From NCBI GenBank assembly GCA_016720145.1, contig JADJXV010000027.1, forward strand, positions 1 to 61,008: a stretch of DNA of 61,008 nt. The letters are read 5' to 3'. The notes beneath the pieces were generated by a model. It worked only from the letters and a program-made list of their open reading frames with translations, was not told where the DNA came from and made no database searches. Positions 17,739 through 27,448 of the stretch are shown here, piece after piece. Numbering within the stretch: the first letter of the stretch is position 1; each line of letters begins with the position of its first letter. The translations under genes and the position numbers were made by a program. The stretch comes from Ignavibacteria bacterium. Lineage in GTDB: Bacteria > Bacteroidota > Ignavibacteria > Kapaibacteriales > UBA961.

Positions 17739-19277
17739 CTACGCATTCCAATACTGCCGATCCAACGATCGATACTGAATCGCTTCACTCACATGCTGCG
17801 GTTGAATACTCGGACTCGCTTCGAGATCGGCAATCGTCCTTGACACCTTTAGTATCCTGTCGAATGCCCGTGCTGAGAGCCCAAGCTTGGTCATTGCAAT
17901 CTTAATGAGTGCCTCCCCTGCTTCATCAAGTTTGCAGAATATACGGATATCCTTCGATGACATATCTGCGTTTTTATACACATGCTTACCTGCAAAACGT
18001 TCCGCCTGAATTTCACGGGCTTTCACGACGCGAGCACGCACTATCGTCGAACTCTCCCCCGTTCTCCCGCTTGACAAATCCTGATATTTCACCGTCGGCA
18101 CTTCACAATGAATATCAATTCTATCGAGCAATGGACCGGAAATTCTTGCCATGTATTTTTGAATTGAAGGAGGAGTACACGTACATTGCTGGCTTGGATT
18201 CCCGAAATTCCCGCATGGACATGGATTCATTGAGCATACGAGCATGAAGTTCGCCGGGAAGTCCACCGTCATTTTTGTGCGTGAAATTGTAATACGTTTG
18301 TCCTCAAGTGGTTGGCGCAATACTTCGAGTACATTTCGAGCAAATTCGGGTAATTCATCCATGAATAATACCCCATGATGCGCAAGAGAAATTTCACCGG
18401 CACGAACGATACCAATTCCACCACCTACGAGAGCAGCATCAGAAATTGTATGATGAGGAGCACGAAATGGACGCTGCGTCACAAGGGCTACACCTTTTGG
18501 CAATAGTCCGGCTATCGAATGTATCTTGGTTGTTTCGAGAGCTTCTGCGAGGGAAAGAGGTGGTAATATAGTCGGTAAGCGCTTGGCGAGCATGGTCTTG
18601 CCGCTGCCGGGCGGACCAATCATAATGATATTGTGTCCACCGGCTGCGGAGACTTCCATCGCACGTTTGACATTTTCCTGACCTTTCACATCGGCGAGAT
18701 CGATGAAGTGTTTTCCATCGTCCAAAAACATTGATTTCACATCCACGATTCGCGGTTCAATCTTTGTGATGCCAGTCAAATAATCAACAGCTTGGATGAG
18801 CGTATCGAGCGGAATGACGGCAATTCCATCCACTAAACCTGCTTCATCAGCATTTTGCGCAGGAACTAGAATTCGTTCAAATCCTTTTTTCTTGACTTCG
18901 AGGGCGATCGAGAGCGAGCCGTGTATGGGACGCAAAGAACCATCCAAAGCGAGTTCGCCGAGGATAGCAGTCTTTTCTACTTGAGATTGTTCAATGATTC
19001 CCATTGCAACCAGAATTCCAATTGCAATTGGTAAGTCAAACGCACTTCCCTCTTTACGGATATCAGCCGGCGCTAGATTGACGGTGATTTTTTTATTGGG
19101 AAATATAAAATTAGAATTTTTAATCGCCGCTGAAACACGTTCGCGGGATTCGCGGACTGCCGAGTCGGGCAGGCCGACCATAAGAAAAGCAGGTAAAGCG
19201 TTTTCAAGATGTGTTTCGATCTCAACAGTGAATGCGTTGATCCCGAATACAGAAAAGGACATCAGGCGTGAGTACAT
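17739..19277 (-). CDS. comM: YifB/ComM family AAA+ ATPase (Mg-chelatase-like)
   Basis: 512 aa, full family length. N-terminal Lon-like domain (about 1-170), then a AAA+ core with Walker A GPPGSGKT at 221-228, Walker B in GVLFMDELPEF and a cysteine cluster (CSMNPCPCGNFG...CTC) typical of this family. The C-terminal helical domain ends in RSLDRQYW. ComM is a hexameric helicase that promotes branch migration during natural transformation; whether this organism is competent cannot be told. It stands alone on the minus strand. Confidence 0.93.
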   Translation of the reverse strand: MYSRLMSFSVFGINAFTVEIETHLENALPAFLMVGLPDSAVRESRERVSAAIKNSNFIFPNKKITVNLAPADIRKEGSAFDLPIAIGILVAMGIIEQSQVEKTAILGELALDGSLRPIHGSLSIALEVKKKGFERILVPAQNADEAGLVDGIAVIPLDTLIQAVDYLTGITKIEPRIVDVKSMFLDDGKHFIDLADVKGQENVKRAMEVSAAGGHNIIMIGPPGSGKTMLAKRLPTILPPLSLAEALETTKIHSIAGLLPKGVALVTQRPFRAPHHTISDAALVGGGIGIVRAGEISLAHHGVLFMDELPEFARNVLEVLRQPLEDKRITISRTKMTVDFPANFMLVCSMNPCPCGNFGNPSQQCTCTPPSIQKYMARISGPLLDRIDIHCEVPTVKYQDLSSGRTGESSTIVRARVVKAREIQAERFAGKHVYKNADMSSKDIRIFCKLDEAGEALIKIAMTKLGLSARAFDRILKVSRTIADLEASPSIQPQHVSEAIQYRSLDRQYWNA

Positions 19278-19388
19278 TGGAGGTGTTCCTGTGAAAATGG
19301 TACAGAATATGAATTAGTTGCCAAGTGATGTAATTGGCTTGTATAAAAAGTCTTAGGTTATTAGTTTCAGTGAAGTACGAGCCTATTT

Positions 19389-21809
19389 TTAAACTGTCTC
19401 GCTAGGAAAAAACAAGGTGAATGTCGTGCCGTTTCCAAGCGAACTTTCCACATTGATATGCCCATTATGTCCCGAGACTATGTGGCGTACGAGTGAGAGA
19501 CCGAGACCTGCGCCTCCTGCCCGTTGCGTTGCATCATCCTTGAGTCTTGAGAATGGTTCGAAGATGGTATCGATGAATTGTGGTGCAATTCCAACACCTT
19601 TATCTTGAATTTTCACACAGACAAAGTTGTTTTCGCGAAAAGTTGTAATGCAAATATAATGTTCTGAACTCGAATATTTCAACGCATTGGAAATGATATT
19701 CATAATTGCCTCGCCAATTGCATCACTGTCAGCGTCAAAAGTGAGTAATTCATCAGCAAACTTCGTCTCGAGAGTGAAGCTTTCCTTCTGAATTTCATAG
19801 TGCATCACGGAAAGCACATTCTCGACAATTGATTTCAATTCAACCGGTGATTTACGATAATCTTTGAGGCCACGTTCGATCTTTGCAAAGTCAAGTACAT
19901 TGTCAATTAAGCGGCCAAGGCGCGCGCTTTCACCTTCGATAATATCTAAATATTCCTGAGACTTCGTGCCTTCTGTTCTGCCACGGAGCATCTCGGCGAA
20001 CATCCTGATCGCCGTCAGCGGTGTCTTGAGCTCATGCGACACTCCGGACACAAAATACGACTTGAGTTGATTGAGCTCGGCGAGTCGCTTCGATTCTTCC
20101 TGTTCAAGAGCAATTTTTTTTCGGAGAAGTATCCGTTCGACAGCTGCAATTGCGAGCTGTCCTGCACCAAGAAGTAAATCGCAATCCTCGGCAGAGAAAC
20201 GGGTTCCTGACTTTTTCTCTCCTACAGCCAGCATTCCGACGAGTTTTTTATGATCATTCAGGATAGGATAGAGAAGGCATATTCCCATTGCTATGAATTT
20301 AGGTTCATCAGCTCTTGTGATTTCAACATCATGCTCAACTATCTGTAGTAAACCCAACGGTGTAGTTTCGTGTTCTAATTGCTGCGCAACCTGTTCTAAA
20401 TTCTTAATTTCCGTTGATGTAATACATTCCCAGGTATCGACATCTTCGTTTCGGTAAACAATACTCAATCTTTCGACAGCAAGAAAAGTAATTATATTTT
20501 CAGTGACAATTGCACCTACTTCTTCATTAGTCTCAGCCATCGAAGTTTTCTCTGCCAGGATTTTTTGGGCAGACCGATAATTATACTGTACCCGAAAAAA
20601 AGACTTATCAACTATACGTTGTATCATTCCTCTTACAGGAGCGAAAAGCATGACATTTATTATGACAGCGAGCCCGGACACACCAAATGTTCCTGCCGTG
20701 CCGAGCTGCCCACCGAGCATTATTGCAATTCCAAAACACGATGCATAGATCACGAGAATGAATAGCGAAACTGCCACAAACACAGCACTTCGATTAATTA
20801 ATAACGTAATATCCATTACTCTATAGCGTATGAGGGCAATACCGAAAGTAATTGGAGCTATGACTGAGAGTAGAATTATCGCTTCTTCCGGGACAATTGC
20901 ATGCCCTAAAAAGAATTGTGGCAGAAGCCAAAAGTCCAAATATCCCAATGCACTACTACATACACCAAGCGCTATCCAGAGAATTTTACGGCGTTCGGCC
21001 TCTTCATTGGCAGCGCGATATCCGACGCCAAAACTAATAATGGTAGCCACTACGCACACAACAAACCATACTTGTACTGTTTGAAACAGCACAAAATGGA
21101 ACCGAAATGCAGACAGTGAATCACTCCAACATGCAATAAAAAATGAAAAAGATAATGCGAGGGTAAGTATTCCTGCAAAAATGAGGATACGTTGAAAGAG
21201 GAGCGGCGTTTCCTGGCTCCTGTCACGGGGAAAGATACGACTTAAGAAGAAAAGAAAAACCGGTGCGAAGGAGTAAGCAGCAAAAAATACAGCAGAGACG
21301 ATATAGCCGATTCCGAGTGGTATAGTGTAGCGTCCGGGGGTCGTCAAGATAAGCATTGCCATACCAAGGCATAGCGCGTGAAAGACTTGGATGTCTTTAC
21401 CATCGGGTCTTCGTCGGCGAACGAATAGGGCAATTCCAAAGAAAATTCCCGAAGAAAAAATGATAAGTACAAAGTAGGATGTGGTGTAAAAAGTGCGCAA
21501 GACTACAGGAATTGTGTAAGGTTCTGGTGAGATACTCCCCATCAATTTGAGCTGAACTGTATCGCCAATCTTCATGCCGTTGTAGAGAAATTCTGCTTCG
21601 TCAGGTGTGCGTACTATTATTGTATTAATAGATGTTAGCGTGTCACCCGTTCGAATTGCATCTTCAATTATAGTGTCAGTCTGTACTACTCGAAGTTTAT
21701 CATTTACGGAGATTGGTACACCGGCTTTTTCCCAAATTTGATATAATCCCGCGATACAGATTAGTAGTGTAAGAGCTTCCAGAAGTAGGTATCTAAGACG
21801 CAAGTGCAT
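19389..21809 (-). CDS. Membrane sensor histidine kinase (PDZ-like, multi-TM, GAF, HisKA, HATPase)
   Basis: About 806 aa from ATG 21809; a TTG three codons earlier is possible. An N-terminal TM is followed by a periplasmic PDZ-like segment (IRTGDTLTSINTI...), then about eight membrane helices, a GAF-like region (VGAIVTENIITFLAVERLSIVYR) and the kinase core. The H-box is SHELKTP with the phospho-acceptor His at about 592. The ATPase has an N-box near 708, G1 DKGVGI and G2 GGAGLGLSL. It autophosphorylates and passes phosphate to a response regulator, but none is encoded nearby, so it is an orphan kinase. The signal is unknown. Confidence 0.88.
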   Translation of the reverse strand: MHLRLRYLLLEALTLLICIAGLYQIWEKAGVPISVNDKLRVVQTDTIIEDAIRTGDTLTSINTIIVRTPDEAEFLYNGMKIGDTVQLKLMGSISPEPYTIPVVLRTFYTTSYFVLIIFSSGIFFGIALFVRRRRPDGKDIQVFHALCLGMAMLILTTPGRYTIPLGIGYIVSAVFFAAYSFAPVFLFFLSRIFPRDRSQETPLLFQRILIFAGILTLALSFSFFIACWSDSLSAFRFHFVLFQTVQVWFVVCVVATIISFGVGYRAANEEAERRKILWIALGVCSSALGYLDFWLLPQFFLGHAIVPEEAIILLSVIAPITFGIALIRYRVMDITLLINRSAVFVAVSLFILVIYASCFGIAIMLGGQLGTAGTFGVSGLAVIINVMLFAPVRGMIQRIVDKSFFRVQYNYRSAQKILAEKTSMAETNEEVGAIVTENIITFLAVERLSIVYRNEDVDTWECITSTEIKNLEQVAQQLEHETTPLGLLQIVEHDVEITRADEPKFIAMGICLLYPILNDHKKLVGMLAVGEKKSGTRFSAEDCDLLLGAGQLAIAAVERILLRKKIALEQEESKRLAELNQLKSYFVSGVSHELKTPLTAIRMFAEMLRGRTEGTKSQEYLDIIEGESARLGRLIDNVLDFAKIERGLKDYRKSPVELKSIVENVLSVMHYEIQKESFTLETKFADELLTFDADSDAIGEAIMNIISNALKYSSSEHYICITTFRENNFVCVKIQDKGVGIAPQFIDTIFEPFSRLKDDATQRAGGAGLGLSLVRHIVSGHNGHINVESSLGNGTTFTLFFPSETV

Positions 21810-22234
21810 ATTCACCAAAGAGAAAAGAGCGACAAGTAATTTCCTGCAAAAATAGGTGTTTTTTATTGGCTATCTTCTTTGACACGCCAAACACCGTAGA
21901 TTATGTGCAAGTGCTCACGGTAGATAAAGGGTTACCATTCAACTGGTATTGAGGGAATTCTCTCCTTTGCACACAATCGTTAAATGTCTGTGTGACTAAT
22001 TTCCTGCTGTTGGTTACGCGATAAAATTTACGTATTATTGCCGTCGAATTTTCCAAACAGTTCACGGTAGCATCTCCTGTTACCCGATTTTAAACATAGT
22101 CGATTTTACAATTTTATGATACAAAATCCCTACGGTGAATTTGTTTTTGATTGTTGTATTGTCTTTAGATTCAATGCATTACCTTCGAATAAAACCTGAA
22201 TTAATGATTTTTTTACATACATTCTCACACCCAC
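21810..22234. other. Divergent intergenic region
   Basis: About 425 bp between two divergent genes, presumably holding both promoters. I see no convincing ORF, repeat, RNA or terminator in it. Confidence 0.5.
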
Positions 22235-23206
22235 ATGTACAAACTCTCTTTACTCTCAGTAGTGATTCTCTTGATCGGTTTTCAAAGTAGTTTTAGTCAA
22301 TCACGTCCCGTCGTTGAACCCTTTTTACCGGAAATATTCGGTCTATTTCCGAATGTACGTGATATTGCAATATCACCCAATCGTGATGAGATTCATTTCA
22401 CGGTGCAAAGTATCCACAATGAACTGTCGGCAATCTTTCGAACCAGTCTCATCTCCGGTAAATGGACAGAACCAAGAATTGCAGGTTTTTCAGGAAAATA
22501 TCTCGATCTGGAACCTTTCTACTCACCCGATGGTCTCAAGCTGTATTTTGTATCCAATCGACCGCTAAATGAGTCTATCTCCAAAGAAACCAAGGACTAC
22601 GATATTTGGTATCTCGAACGCAAAGTGGTCTTTGATAAATGGTCTTCACCTATCAATCTAGGCGCTCCTATCAATACAACAGGTAACGAATTTTTCCCGT
22701 CGCTCACTCGTACGAATAATTTGTATTTCACAAGTGACGGTCCGGGTACAAACGGTAAAGATGATATTTTTGTTAGTAAATTTATTGGCGGGAAGTATCA
22801 AGCTCCCCAACCTGTTACCGACTCGCTTAACACGTCCGGCTATGAATTCAACGCCTTCATCTCACCAGACGAAACTTTCATGGTCTATACCTGCTACAAC
22901 CGCCCCGGTGGACTCGGCAGCGGTGACCTTTGTATCAGCTTCAACAAAGGCGACGGTTTTTGGACGACACCCTTTTTTCTTGGCGATAAAGTCAATTCCA
23001 CACAAATGGATTATTGCCCATACGTCGATATTCGCACGGGAATTCTTTATTTTACAAGCAAACGGAGCGGAGTACAACTACAACGCAACCAACCATTTAC
23101 CACACAAAGGTTCATAGATGAAATCAACAGATATGACAATGGACAAAGCCGGATCTACATGGTGAGTATAAATGATTGGATTAAAGGTGTGGTGAAGAAA
23201 GACTAA
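22235..23206 (+). CDS. Exported PD40/TolB-like beta-propeller protein
   Basis: 323 aa with a signal peptide (about 1-21, cleaved near SFS/QS). It has WD40-like PD40 repeats: ISPNRDEIHFTV, YSPDGLKLYFVSNRP, LTRTNNLYFTSDGPG, ISPDETFMVYTC, GILYFTSKRSG. These form blades of a propeller like that of TolB. No catalytic domain or T9SS tail. Probably periplasmic or a lipid-free surface protein of unknown ligand. Confidence 0.8.
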   Translation: MYKLSLLSVVILLIGFQSSFSQSRPVVEPFLPEIFGLFPNVRDIAISPNRDEIHFTVQSIHNELSAIFRTSLISGKWTEPRIAGFSGKYLDLEPFYSPDGLKLYFVSNRPLNESISKETKDYDIWYLERKVVFDKWSSPINLGAPINTTGNEFFPSLTRTNNLYFTSDGPGTNGKDDIFVSKFIGGKYQAPQPVTDSLNTSGYEFNAFISPDETFMVYTCYNRPGGLGSGDLCISFNKGDGFWTTPFFLGDKVNSTQMDYCPYVDIRTGILYFTSKRSGVQLQRNQPFTTQRFIDEINRYDNGQSRIYMVSINDWIKGVVKKD

Positions 23207-23257
23207 ATATGTTTGGTACTTTACTTATTAAAATGTACTATTCTTCGCAAAGTATTT

Positions 23258-23390
23258 AAAAACCTTAGTAGAAAACAGGTCAAACCTGAAGGAAAACCTT
23301 ATTTTCAGTTAGTAAATCTCGTTATGCGAATATCGCTAATATAAGTAATAAGGTTTTAACATTACTGCACTTACTTTCTACTAAGGTTTA
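23258..23390. repeat. Nested inverted repeat AAACCTTAGTAGAAA, copy 1
   Basis: The outer arm AAACCTTAGTAGAAA (near 23260) pairs with TTTCTACTAAGGTTT (23375-23389), and inside it AAAACCTTATT pairs with AATAAGGTTTT. The right half recurs at 60590-60633. It could fold into a long cruciform or RNA hairpin. Nothing coding is seen in the 23207-23455 gap. Confidence 0.75.
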
Positions 23391-23455
23391 CGATTTCTCC
23401 CCAAATTTTGTAAAATCAACATAGAATTTGATACTTTCATACTTGATTTCCGCCT

Positions 23456-24928
23456 ATGAAACTATTGTTCCTCCTTCTCATTTCCTACTCTCAACTTTCC
23501 TTAATTGCAAGCGCGCAAGTACATCTTGGCAAGGGGTTTACATATCCCAATATTGAGTCTGCGGCTACTGCGGGAGCTATTCTTCCCGGTGATACGGTGT
23601 ATTTACATGCCGGTTCGTATTACGGCTATCAGGGTGTGTCCAAGCTCAAAGGCACTGCTAATCGGTGGATCACGATCACACGATATCAGCAGGATGCAAT
23701 TGACATTGCAGGTACTTGGCAATTCATGAGTTGTGAGTATATCAAATTTTTGAACCTCAATTTTCAAGGAAATACTCAATACCCCGGACGTCTATTCAGT
23801 GTGGATAATAGCGGTAGCTGTACGACGCAATCGAAATATATCGTCGTCGATAGCTGCAGGTTCACGAATATGACCAAGGGTGAGGAGGTGGTGGCGTTTA
23901 AATTTGGCGGGGTCGATAGTTTTGAAGTTACAAACTGTCTATTCAAAGACATACCCGCTTGTGAAGCAATGGACTACAATGTATGCAGAGTAGGAATTAT
24001 CCGTGGGAATCGATTTGAGAATTGTCTCAGCGGCGGGCATATCAAGGGTGGTGCCTCCGATATATTGATGGAACGAAATATTTTCATTAATGCATCACAA
24101 GCGCCGTGGGTAGCGTTCGAACTCGGCGGTGACACAGGCGCGCAGTTTTATTGTCCTGAAGATAAATTCGAAGTGAAAAACCTGCGATTCTACTCCAATA
24201 TTATCATCGGCGGTTATCGGGGAATATCGCTTTCTTCTGCAGTGGATTGTAAAATTATCAATAATACTTTTTATAATTGCGGACAAGCGACACTTCGTTT
24301 CCTCACGACAAGCGCTTTATATCCAATGCTTTCCGGTAATCGTATTGAAAATAATATCTTCGCTTTCGGCAGCTCTGCCTACTTCAATGGAGGCATCCAA
24401 CCTTCTACTGCTACTACTTTTGACAAGAATATCTATTACAGTATTTCCAGCCCAGTCTTCAACGGTCCGTATTGGGATACTCCTGAATTAGATGCGATTA
24501 AAGATAAGAATCCCACCAATGTAGGAAGTGGAACGCCTATGTTTACCAATGAGGCACCATTTGACTTTCATCTTGCCGAGGGTAGCCCTGCCATTGGAGA
24601 GGGATTGGACGTATCCGAACCGATGGTAGATTATGAAGGCAAGCCATTTCTTACAAGCGGACGCTCGATTGGAGCGTTGGAATATAATAGTGTGGTGGGA
24701 GTGAGTGAATCCGACGACCTCTCATCCCGTCTGCATCCTAATCCTGCCGGTGACTATATTGACCTCCCCGAAATGCAACACCCTCACAAGCTCATCATAT
24801 ATAATACGTTAGGATATAAAGTACTTGAAGCTATGGGAGACGGACGCAGGATTGACCTGCGAACACTCCCGCAAGGTGTGTATCTGCTCGTCGCTGATGG
24901 TGTAGCCCTGAGATTTGTGAAGATGTAG
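23456..24928 (+). CDS. Secreted right-handed beta-helix protein with T9SS tail
   Basis: 490 aa. Signal peptide (about 1-20, ...ASA/Q), then a parallel beta-helix region from about 25 to 400 with repeated rungs such as FEVTNCLFKDI, GIIRGNRFENC, ILMERNIFINA and KIINNTFYNC. This is the pectate-lyase-like fold used by polysaccharide lyases and binding proteins; a catalytic set is not evident. From about 420 a T9SS sorting domain follows (RLHPNPAGDYIDL ... LRTLPQGVYLLVADG). Likely a surface or secreted glycan-interacting protein. Confidence 0.85.
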   Translation: MKLLFLLLISYSQLSLIASAQVHLGKGFTYPNIESAATAGAILPGDTVYLHAGSYYGYQGVSKLKGTANRWITITRYQQDAIDIAGTWQFMSCEYIKFLNLNFQGNTQYPGRLFSVDNSGSCTTQSKYIVVDSCRFTNMTKGEEVVAFKFGGVDSFEVTNCLFKDIPACEAMDYNVCRVGIIRGNRFENCLSGGHIKGGASDILMERNIFINASQAPWVAFELGGDTGAQFYCPEDKFEVKNLRFYSNIIIGGYRGISLSSAVDCKIINNTFYNCGQATLRFLTTSALYPMLSGNRIENNIFAFGSSAYFNGGIQPSTATTFDKNIYYSISSPVFNGPYWDTPELDAIKDKNPTNVGSGTPMFTNEAPFDFHLAEGSPAIGEGLDVSEPMVDYEGKPFLTSGRSIGALEYNSVVGVSESDDLSSRLHPNPAGDYIDLPEMQHPHKLIIYNTLGYKVLEAMGDGRRIDLRTLPQGVYLLVADGVALRFVKM

Positions 24929-25023
24929 TGGATGGATAATGGATAGCTGAAAGCGCTGATTGAATAGAATCGATGATGAATGGATTTGTATTATTTCAAT
25001 TATTATTTAATTATTTCATCTTC

Positions 25024-25055
25024 AAACCTGACAGGTTTTCTTGAACCTGTCAGGT
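25024..25055. repeat. Hairpin CAAACCTGACAGGTT, right arm interrupted by the insertion sequence
   Basis: CAAACCTGACAGGTT then TTCTTG then AACCTGTCAGGT. The missing end of the right arm (TTG) lies just beyond the insertion sequence at 26559-26561. Removing the element and one target copy restores a perfect 15-bp stem. The hairpin could have terminated the preceding gene. Confidence 0.8.
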
Positions 25056-25126
25056 AGGGTGTACAAACATCAAATAAAAATCCCCCCTATATTTGTATTG
25101 CAAAATACTTAAAACATGGGGGGGAA

Positions 25127-25552
25127 GTGTCAAAAAAGACATTTAAAAATAAGGATAATCCTTGGAAGAAAAAAGCAATTTCGAGGACTAAAACCATTAA
25201 GAAGCAGAATAAGAGAATTCAGGAGTTGATGGCTTCACGAGATGGCTGGAAAAATAGATGTAAGCAGAATGAGCAGAACGCTTCTCTTGGTCACTTTGAT
25301 GATGAGAAAGCTGTTCGTCATCAGTATCCGATACAGATGGTTTTGCTGATGGTCGTATGGCAAGCGTATGGTCAGATGAGCCTTCGTTCTGTCCGTCATT
25401 GTTTTGCTCAATTGCAGATAGTATTGGCCTTGCATTGTAGAGTTCCGAGCCATAGCAGTATCCGCAATTGGCTGTGCAAGAGTGGGTATTATCGCATTCA
25501 ACGAGAACGAAGTCAGTACGTAACCCTGCTGAGCAATGGGCGCTTGTTATAG
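25127..25552 (+). CDS. Transposase, N-terminal part
   Basis: 141 aa, GTG start at 25127; ATG 25116, behind a run of seven G, would be in frame only if the run were one base longer. The basic, helical N-terminus (KTIKKQNKRIQELMASRDGWK) suits a coiled coil, followed by a helix-turn-helix-like stretch (HSSIRNWLCKSGYY). It overlaps the second frame by 85 bp in a different phase, so a full transposase needs a frameshift somewhere between about 25470 and 25550. Confidence 0.75.
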   Translation: MSKKTFKNKDNPWKKKAISRTKTIKKQNKRIQELMASRDGWKNRCKQNEQNASLGHFDDEKAVRHQYPIQMVLLMVVWQAYGQMSLRSVRHCFAQLQIVLALHCRVPSHSSIRNWLCKSGYYRIQRERSQYVTLLSNGRLL

Positions 25553-26535
25553 ACGAGAGTATTACCATCGGTTCGGAGAAGATATTGTTGGTGTTGGGTT
25601 TAGAGCTGAGTACGTGGCAATTTACGAAGAGTTTGAGCGTAGAAGATGTTCGGGTATTGGCGGTGGAAACAAGTAAAGGTTGGAGCAGTGAAATGATAAG
25701 CCAACGCTTAACAGACGTAGGCAGAACGCACAACATTCGCTACGTTATCAGCGATGGAGGTATTAATTTAAAATGTGCTTTGCGCCTAAGTTCCCTGGTT
25801 CATGTACCTGATTGTAGTCATGTAGCCGCAAATGCGTTAGCACGTCAATACACCAAGCATGAGGGGTATATATCGCTCAGTAAATCCGCCGGCGCGTTAC
25901 GCAGGAAGTGGTATTTGAGTAAGAACGTGGTGTATATGCCTCCTGTACAACGCAGTAAATCTCGTTTTCAGAACATATTCCCGACGATAGAATGGGCTCT
26001 TACGATAGTGCAAGAGTGGGAAAGAATCCCGATTGAAGTCCGCGCCGAGCTTTTGTTTGTCAAGAAAAATGAGGCACTTGTGGTAGAAATGTTTGAGCAA
26101 ATAACGGTCGTCAATAGTCTCCTAAAGATATTAAAGGTCAAAGGATTTACAGCCCAAGCCAAGGAGCAAATAACGGTGCTAATCGATACTCTTACGACTC
26201 CGCGAGGTCAGCGCATACGCCAAGAAATTGCGACCTATCTAGCGACGCTTTCGTCATTGACAGCTACAGACGAAACGCTTGTGTGTTGCTCGGATATCAT
26301 TGAAAGCTATTTTGGGAAGTTCAAACAAAAGATCAATCCAAACTCTCCACATTCATTGACAGAGTTTGTGCTGACAATCGCCAACTTTGCCGGAGCGTTT
26401 AATAAACAAGAAATCAAAGAAGCGTTGGAAAAAATTACGTGTAAAGACCTGTCGAAATGGAATAAAAACGATGCGTCTTTAGCCAAAAAACGAAAAAAAA
26501 TATTCAACAAAAATGGGATGAAGAAAGCTGCCTAG
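25468..26535 (+). CDS. Transposase, catalytic part (DDE type)
   Basis: 355 aa, continuing the transposase in another frame; the true join lies upstream of PAEQWALVIDESI. Candidate DDE acidic residues are D in LVIDESITIG, D in VISDGGINLK and E in DIIESYFGKFKQK, with a helical insert between the second D and the E. The stop lies 12 bp before the right inverted repeat. If the two frames cannot be joined by programmed frameshifting, the element is immobile; no classic A-rich slippery site is visible. Confidence 0.8.
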   Translation: MAVQEWVLSHSTRTKSVRNPAEQWALVIDESITIGSEKILLVLGLELSTWQFTKSLSVEDVRVLAVETSKGWSSEMISQRLTDVGRTHNIRYVISDGGINLKCALRLSSLVHVPDCSHVAANALARQYTKHEGYISLSKSAGALRRKWYLSKNVVYMPPVQRSKSRFQNIFPTIEWALTIVQEWERIPIEVRAELLFVKKNEALVVEMFEQITVVNSLLKILKVKGFTAQAKEQITVLIDTLTTPRGQRIRQEIATYLATLSSLTATDETLVCCSDIIESYFGKFKQKINPNSPHSLTEFVLTIANFAGAFNKQEIKEALEKITCKDLSKWNKNDASLAKKRKKIFNKNGMKKAA

Positions 26536-26682
26536 TTTGTACACCCTACCTGTCAGGTTTGATGGTCGTTTAGTGCAGACTTGTACGATTAAGGGTAGCA
26601 AGGTGTTCAGCTAAGAATGTGAGGAATAGTCTCCAAATTTTATTATATTGTACTGAAACTCTTCTCCAGTTACACAACCTCC

Positions 26683-27399
26683 ATGTCATTTATCCGCTTT
26701 ATAGTACAAGCACTTGCAGTGGGGATTCTTACAGTCTATTACTCAATAATCGTCATAGTAAAAATGCTTGGCAAGAGCGACACGAGTATGTATTTTAAGT
26801 ATTCGAGGGCTTGGTCGCGGCGATTACTTTCGGTGTGCGGTGTGACGGTGAAGGTATCGGGTGCCGAACTTCTGCCAAAGGGTGAGTCAAGGGTTTACGT
26901 TGTCAATCATGCGAGTTTGTTCGACATTCCTGTGCGCCTTGCTTCGCTTGATGACAACATACGTATCATGTATAAAAAAGAATTAGAGAAGATTCCTATT
27001 TTTGGGTGGAATATAAAATTATCGCCCTTCATCGCCGTGCAACGAGAGAGCGTCTCGAATGCTATGGAGAGTATCAACACCGCTATTGAAGCAATTTCTC
27101 ATGGCGAAAGCGTGATAATTTTCGCCGAAGGTACACGTTCGAAAGATGGCAATTTACAAGCATTTAAGCGGGGAGCGTTTTATTTAGCCGCCCGGAGTAA
27201 CAAGCCGATTGTGCCGATTATTCTCAAAGGAACGCATTCGATTCTCCCGAAAGAAACTCTCAAGTTCAACGAAGGTGAAGTGCAACTTGTGATAAAAGAA
27301 CCACTTCGTATTGCCAGCGAACTGAGCAGAGCGCAGGAAAAAGAACTTATGCAGACCGTATGGAATACGATGAATGAGGAATTGGAGAGCGGGAAATGA
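26683..27399 (+). CDS. plsC: 1-acyl-sn-glycerol-3-phosphate acyltransferase
   Basis: 238 aa. Converts lysophosphatidate to phosphatidate in phospholipid synthesis at the inner membrane. N-terminal hydrophobic helix (about 10-30); the catalytic H(x)4D is in NHASLFD (H76, D81); substrate-binding motif FAEGTRS at about 148-153; PIVPI block at 175-179. Length and motif spacing fit the PlsC family. Single gene. Confidence 0.92.
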   Translation: MSFIRFIVQALAVGILTVYYSIIVIVKMLGKSDTSMYFKYSRAWSRRLLSVCGVTVKVSGAELLPKGESRVYVVNHASLFDIPVRLASLDDNIRIMYKKELEKIPIFGWNIKLSPFIAVQRESVSNAMESINTAIEAISHGESVIIFAEGTRSKDGNLQAFKRGAFYLAARSNKPIVPIILKGTHSILPKETLKFNEGEVQLVIKEPLRIASELSRAQEKELMQTVWNTMNEELESGK

Positions 27400-27448
27400 A
27401 TCGCTAACGATTCTTCTCTTGTAAAGCTTTTAGTCCATACTTGCGCCG

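Larger units (their letters stand above)
25056..26547 (+). mobile_element. Insertion sequence, 1492 bp, with 13-bp inverted repeats
   Basis: The terminal inverted repeats AGGGTGTACAAAC and GTTTGTACACCCT are perfect. The flanks ACCTGTCAGGT at 25045-25055 and 26548-26558 are identical, giving an 11-bp target duplication. The exact length is slightly ambiguous because the target is nearly palindromic and T/A flank the ends. One transposase is encoded, in two overlapping frames. I cannot assign an IS family by eye. Confidence 0.88.

Noticed and set aside
25197..25736. Antisense 179-codon frame across the transposase
   Set aside because: It is a shadow of the transposase with no protein-like features of its own.
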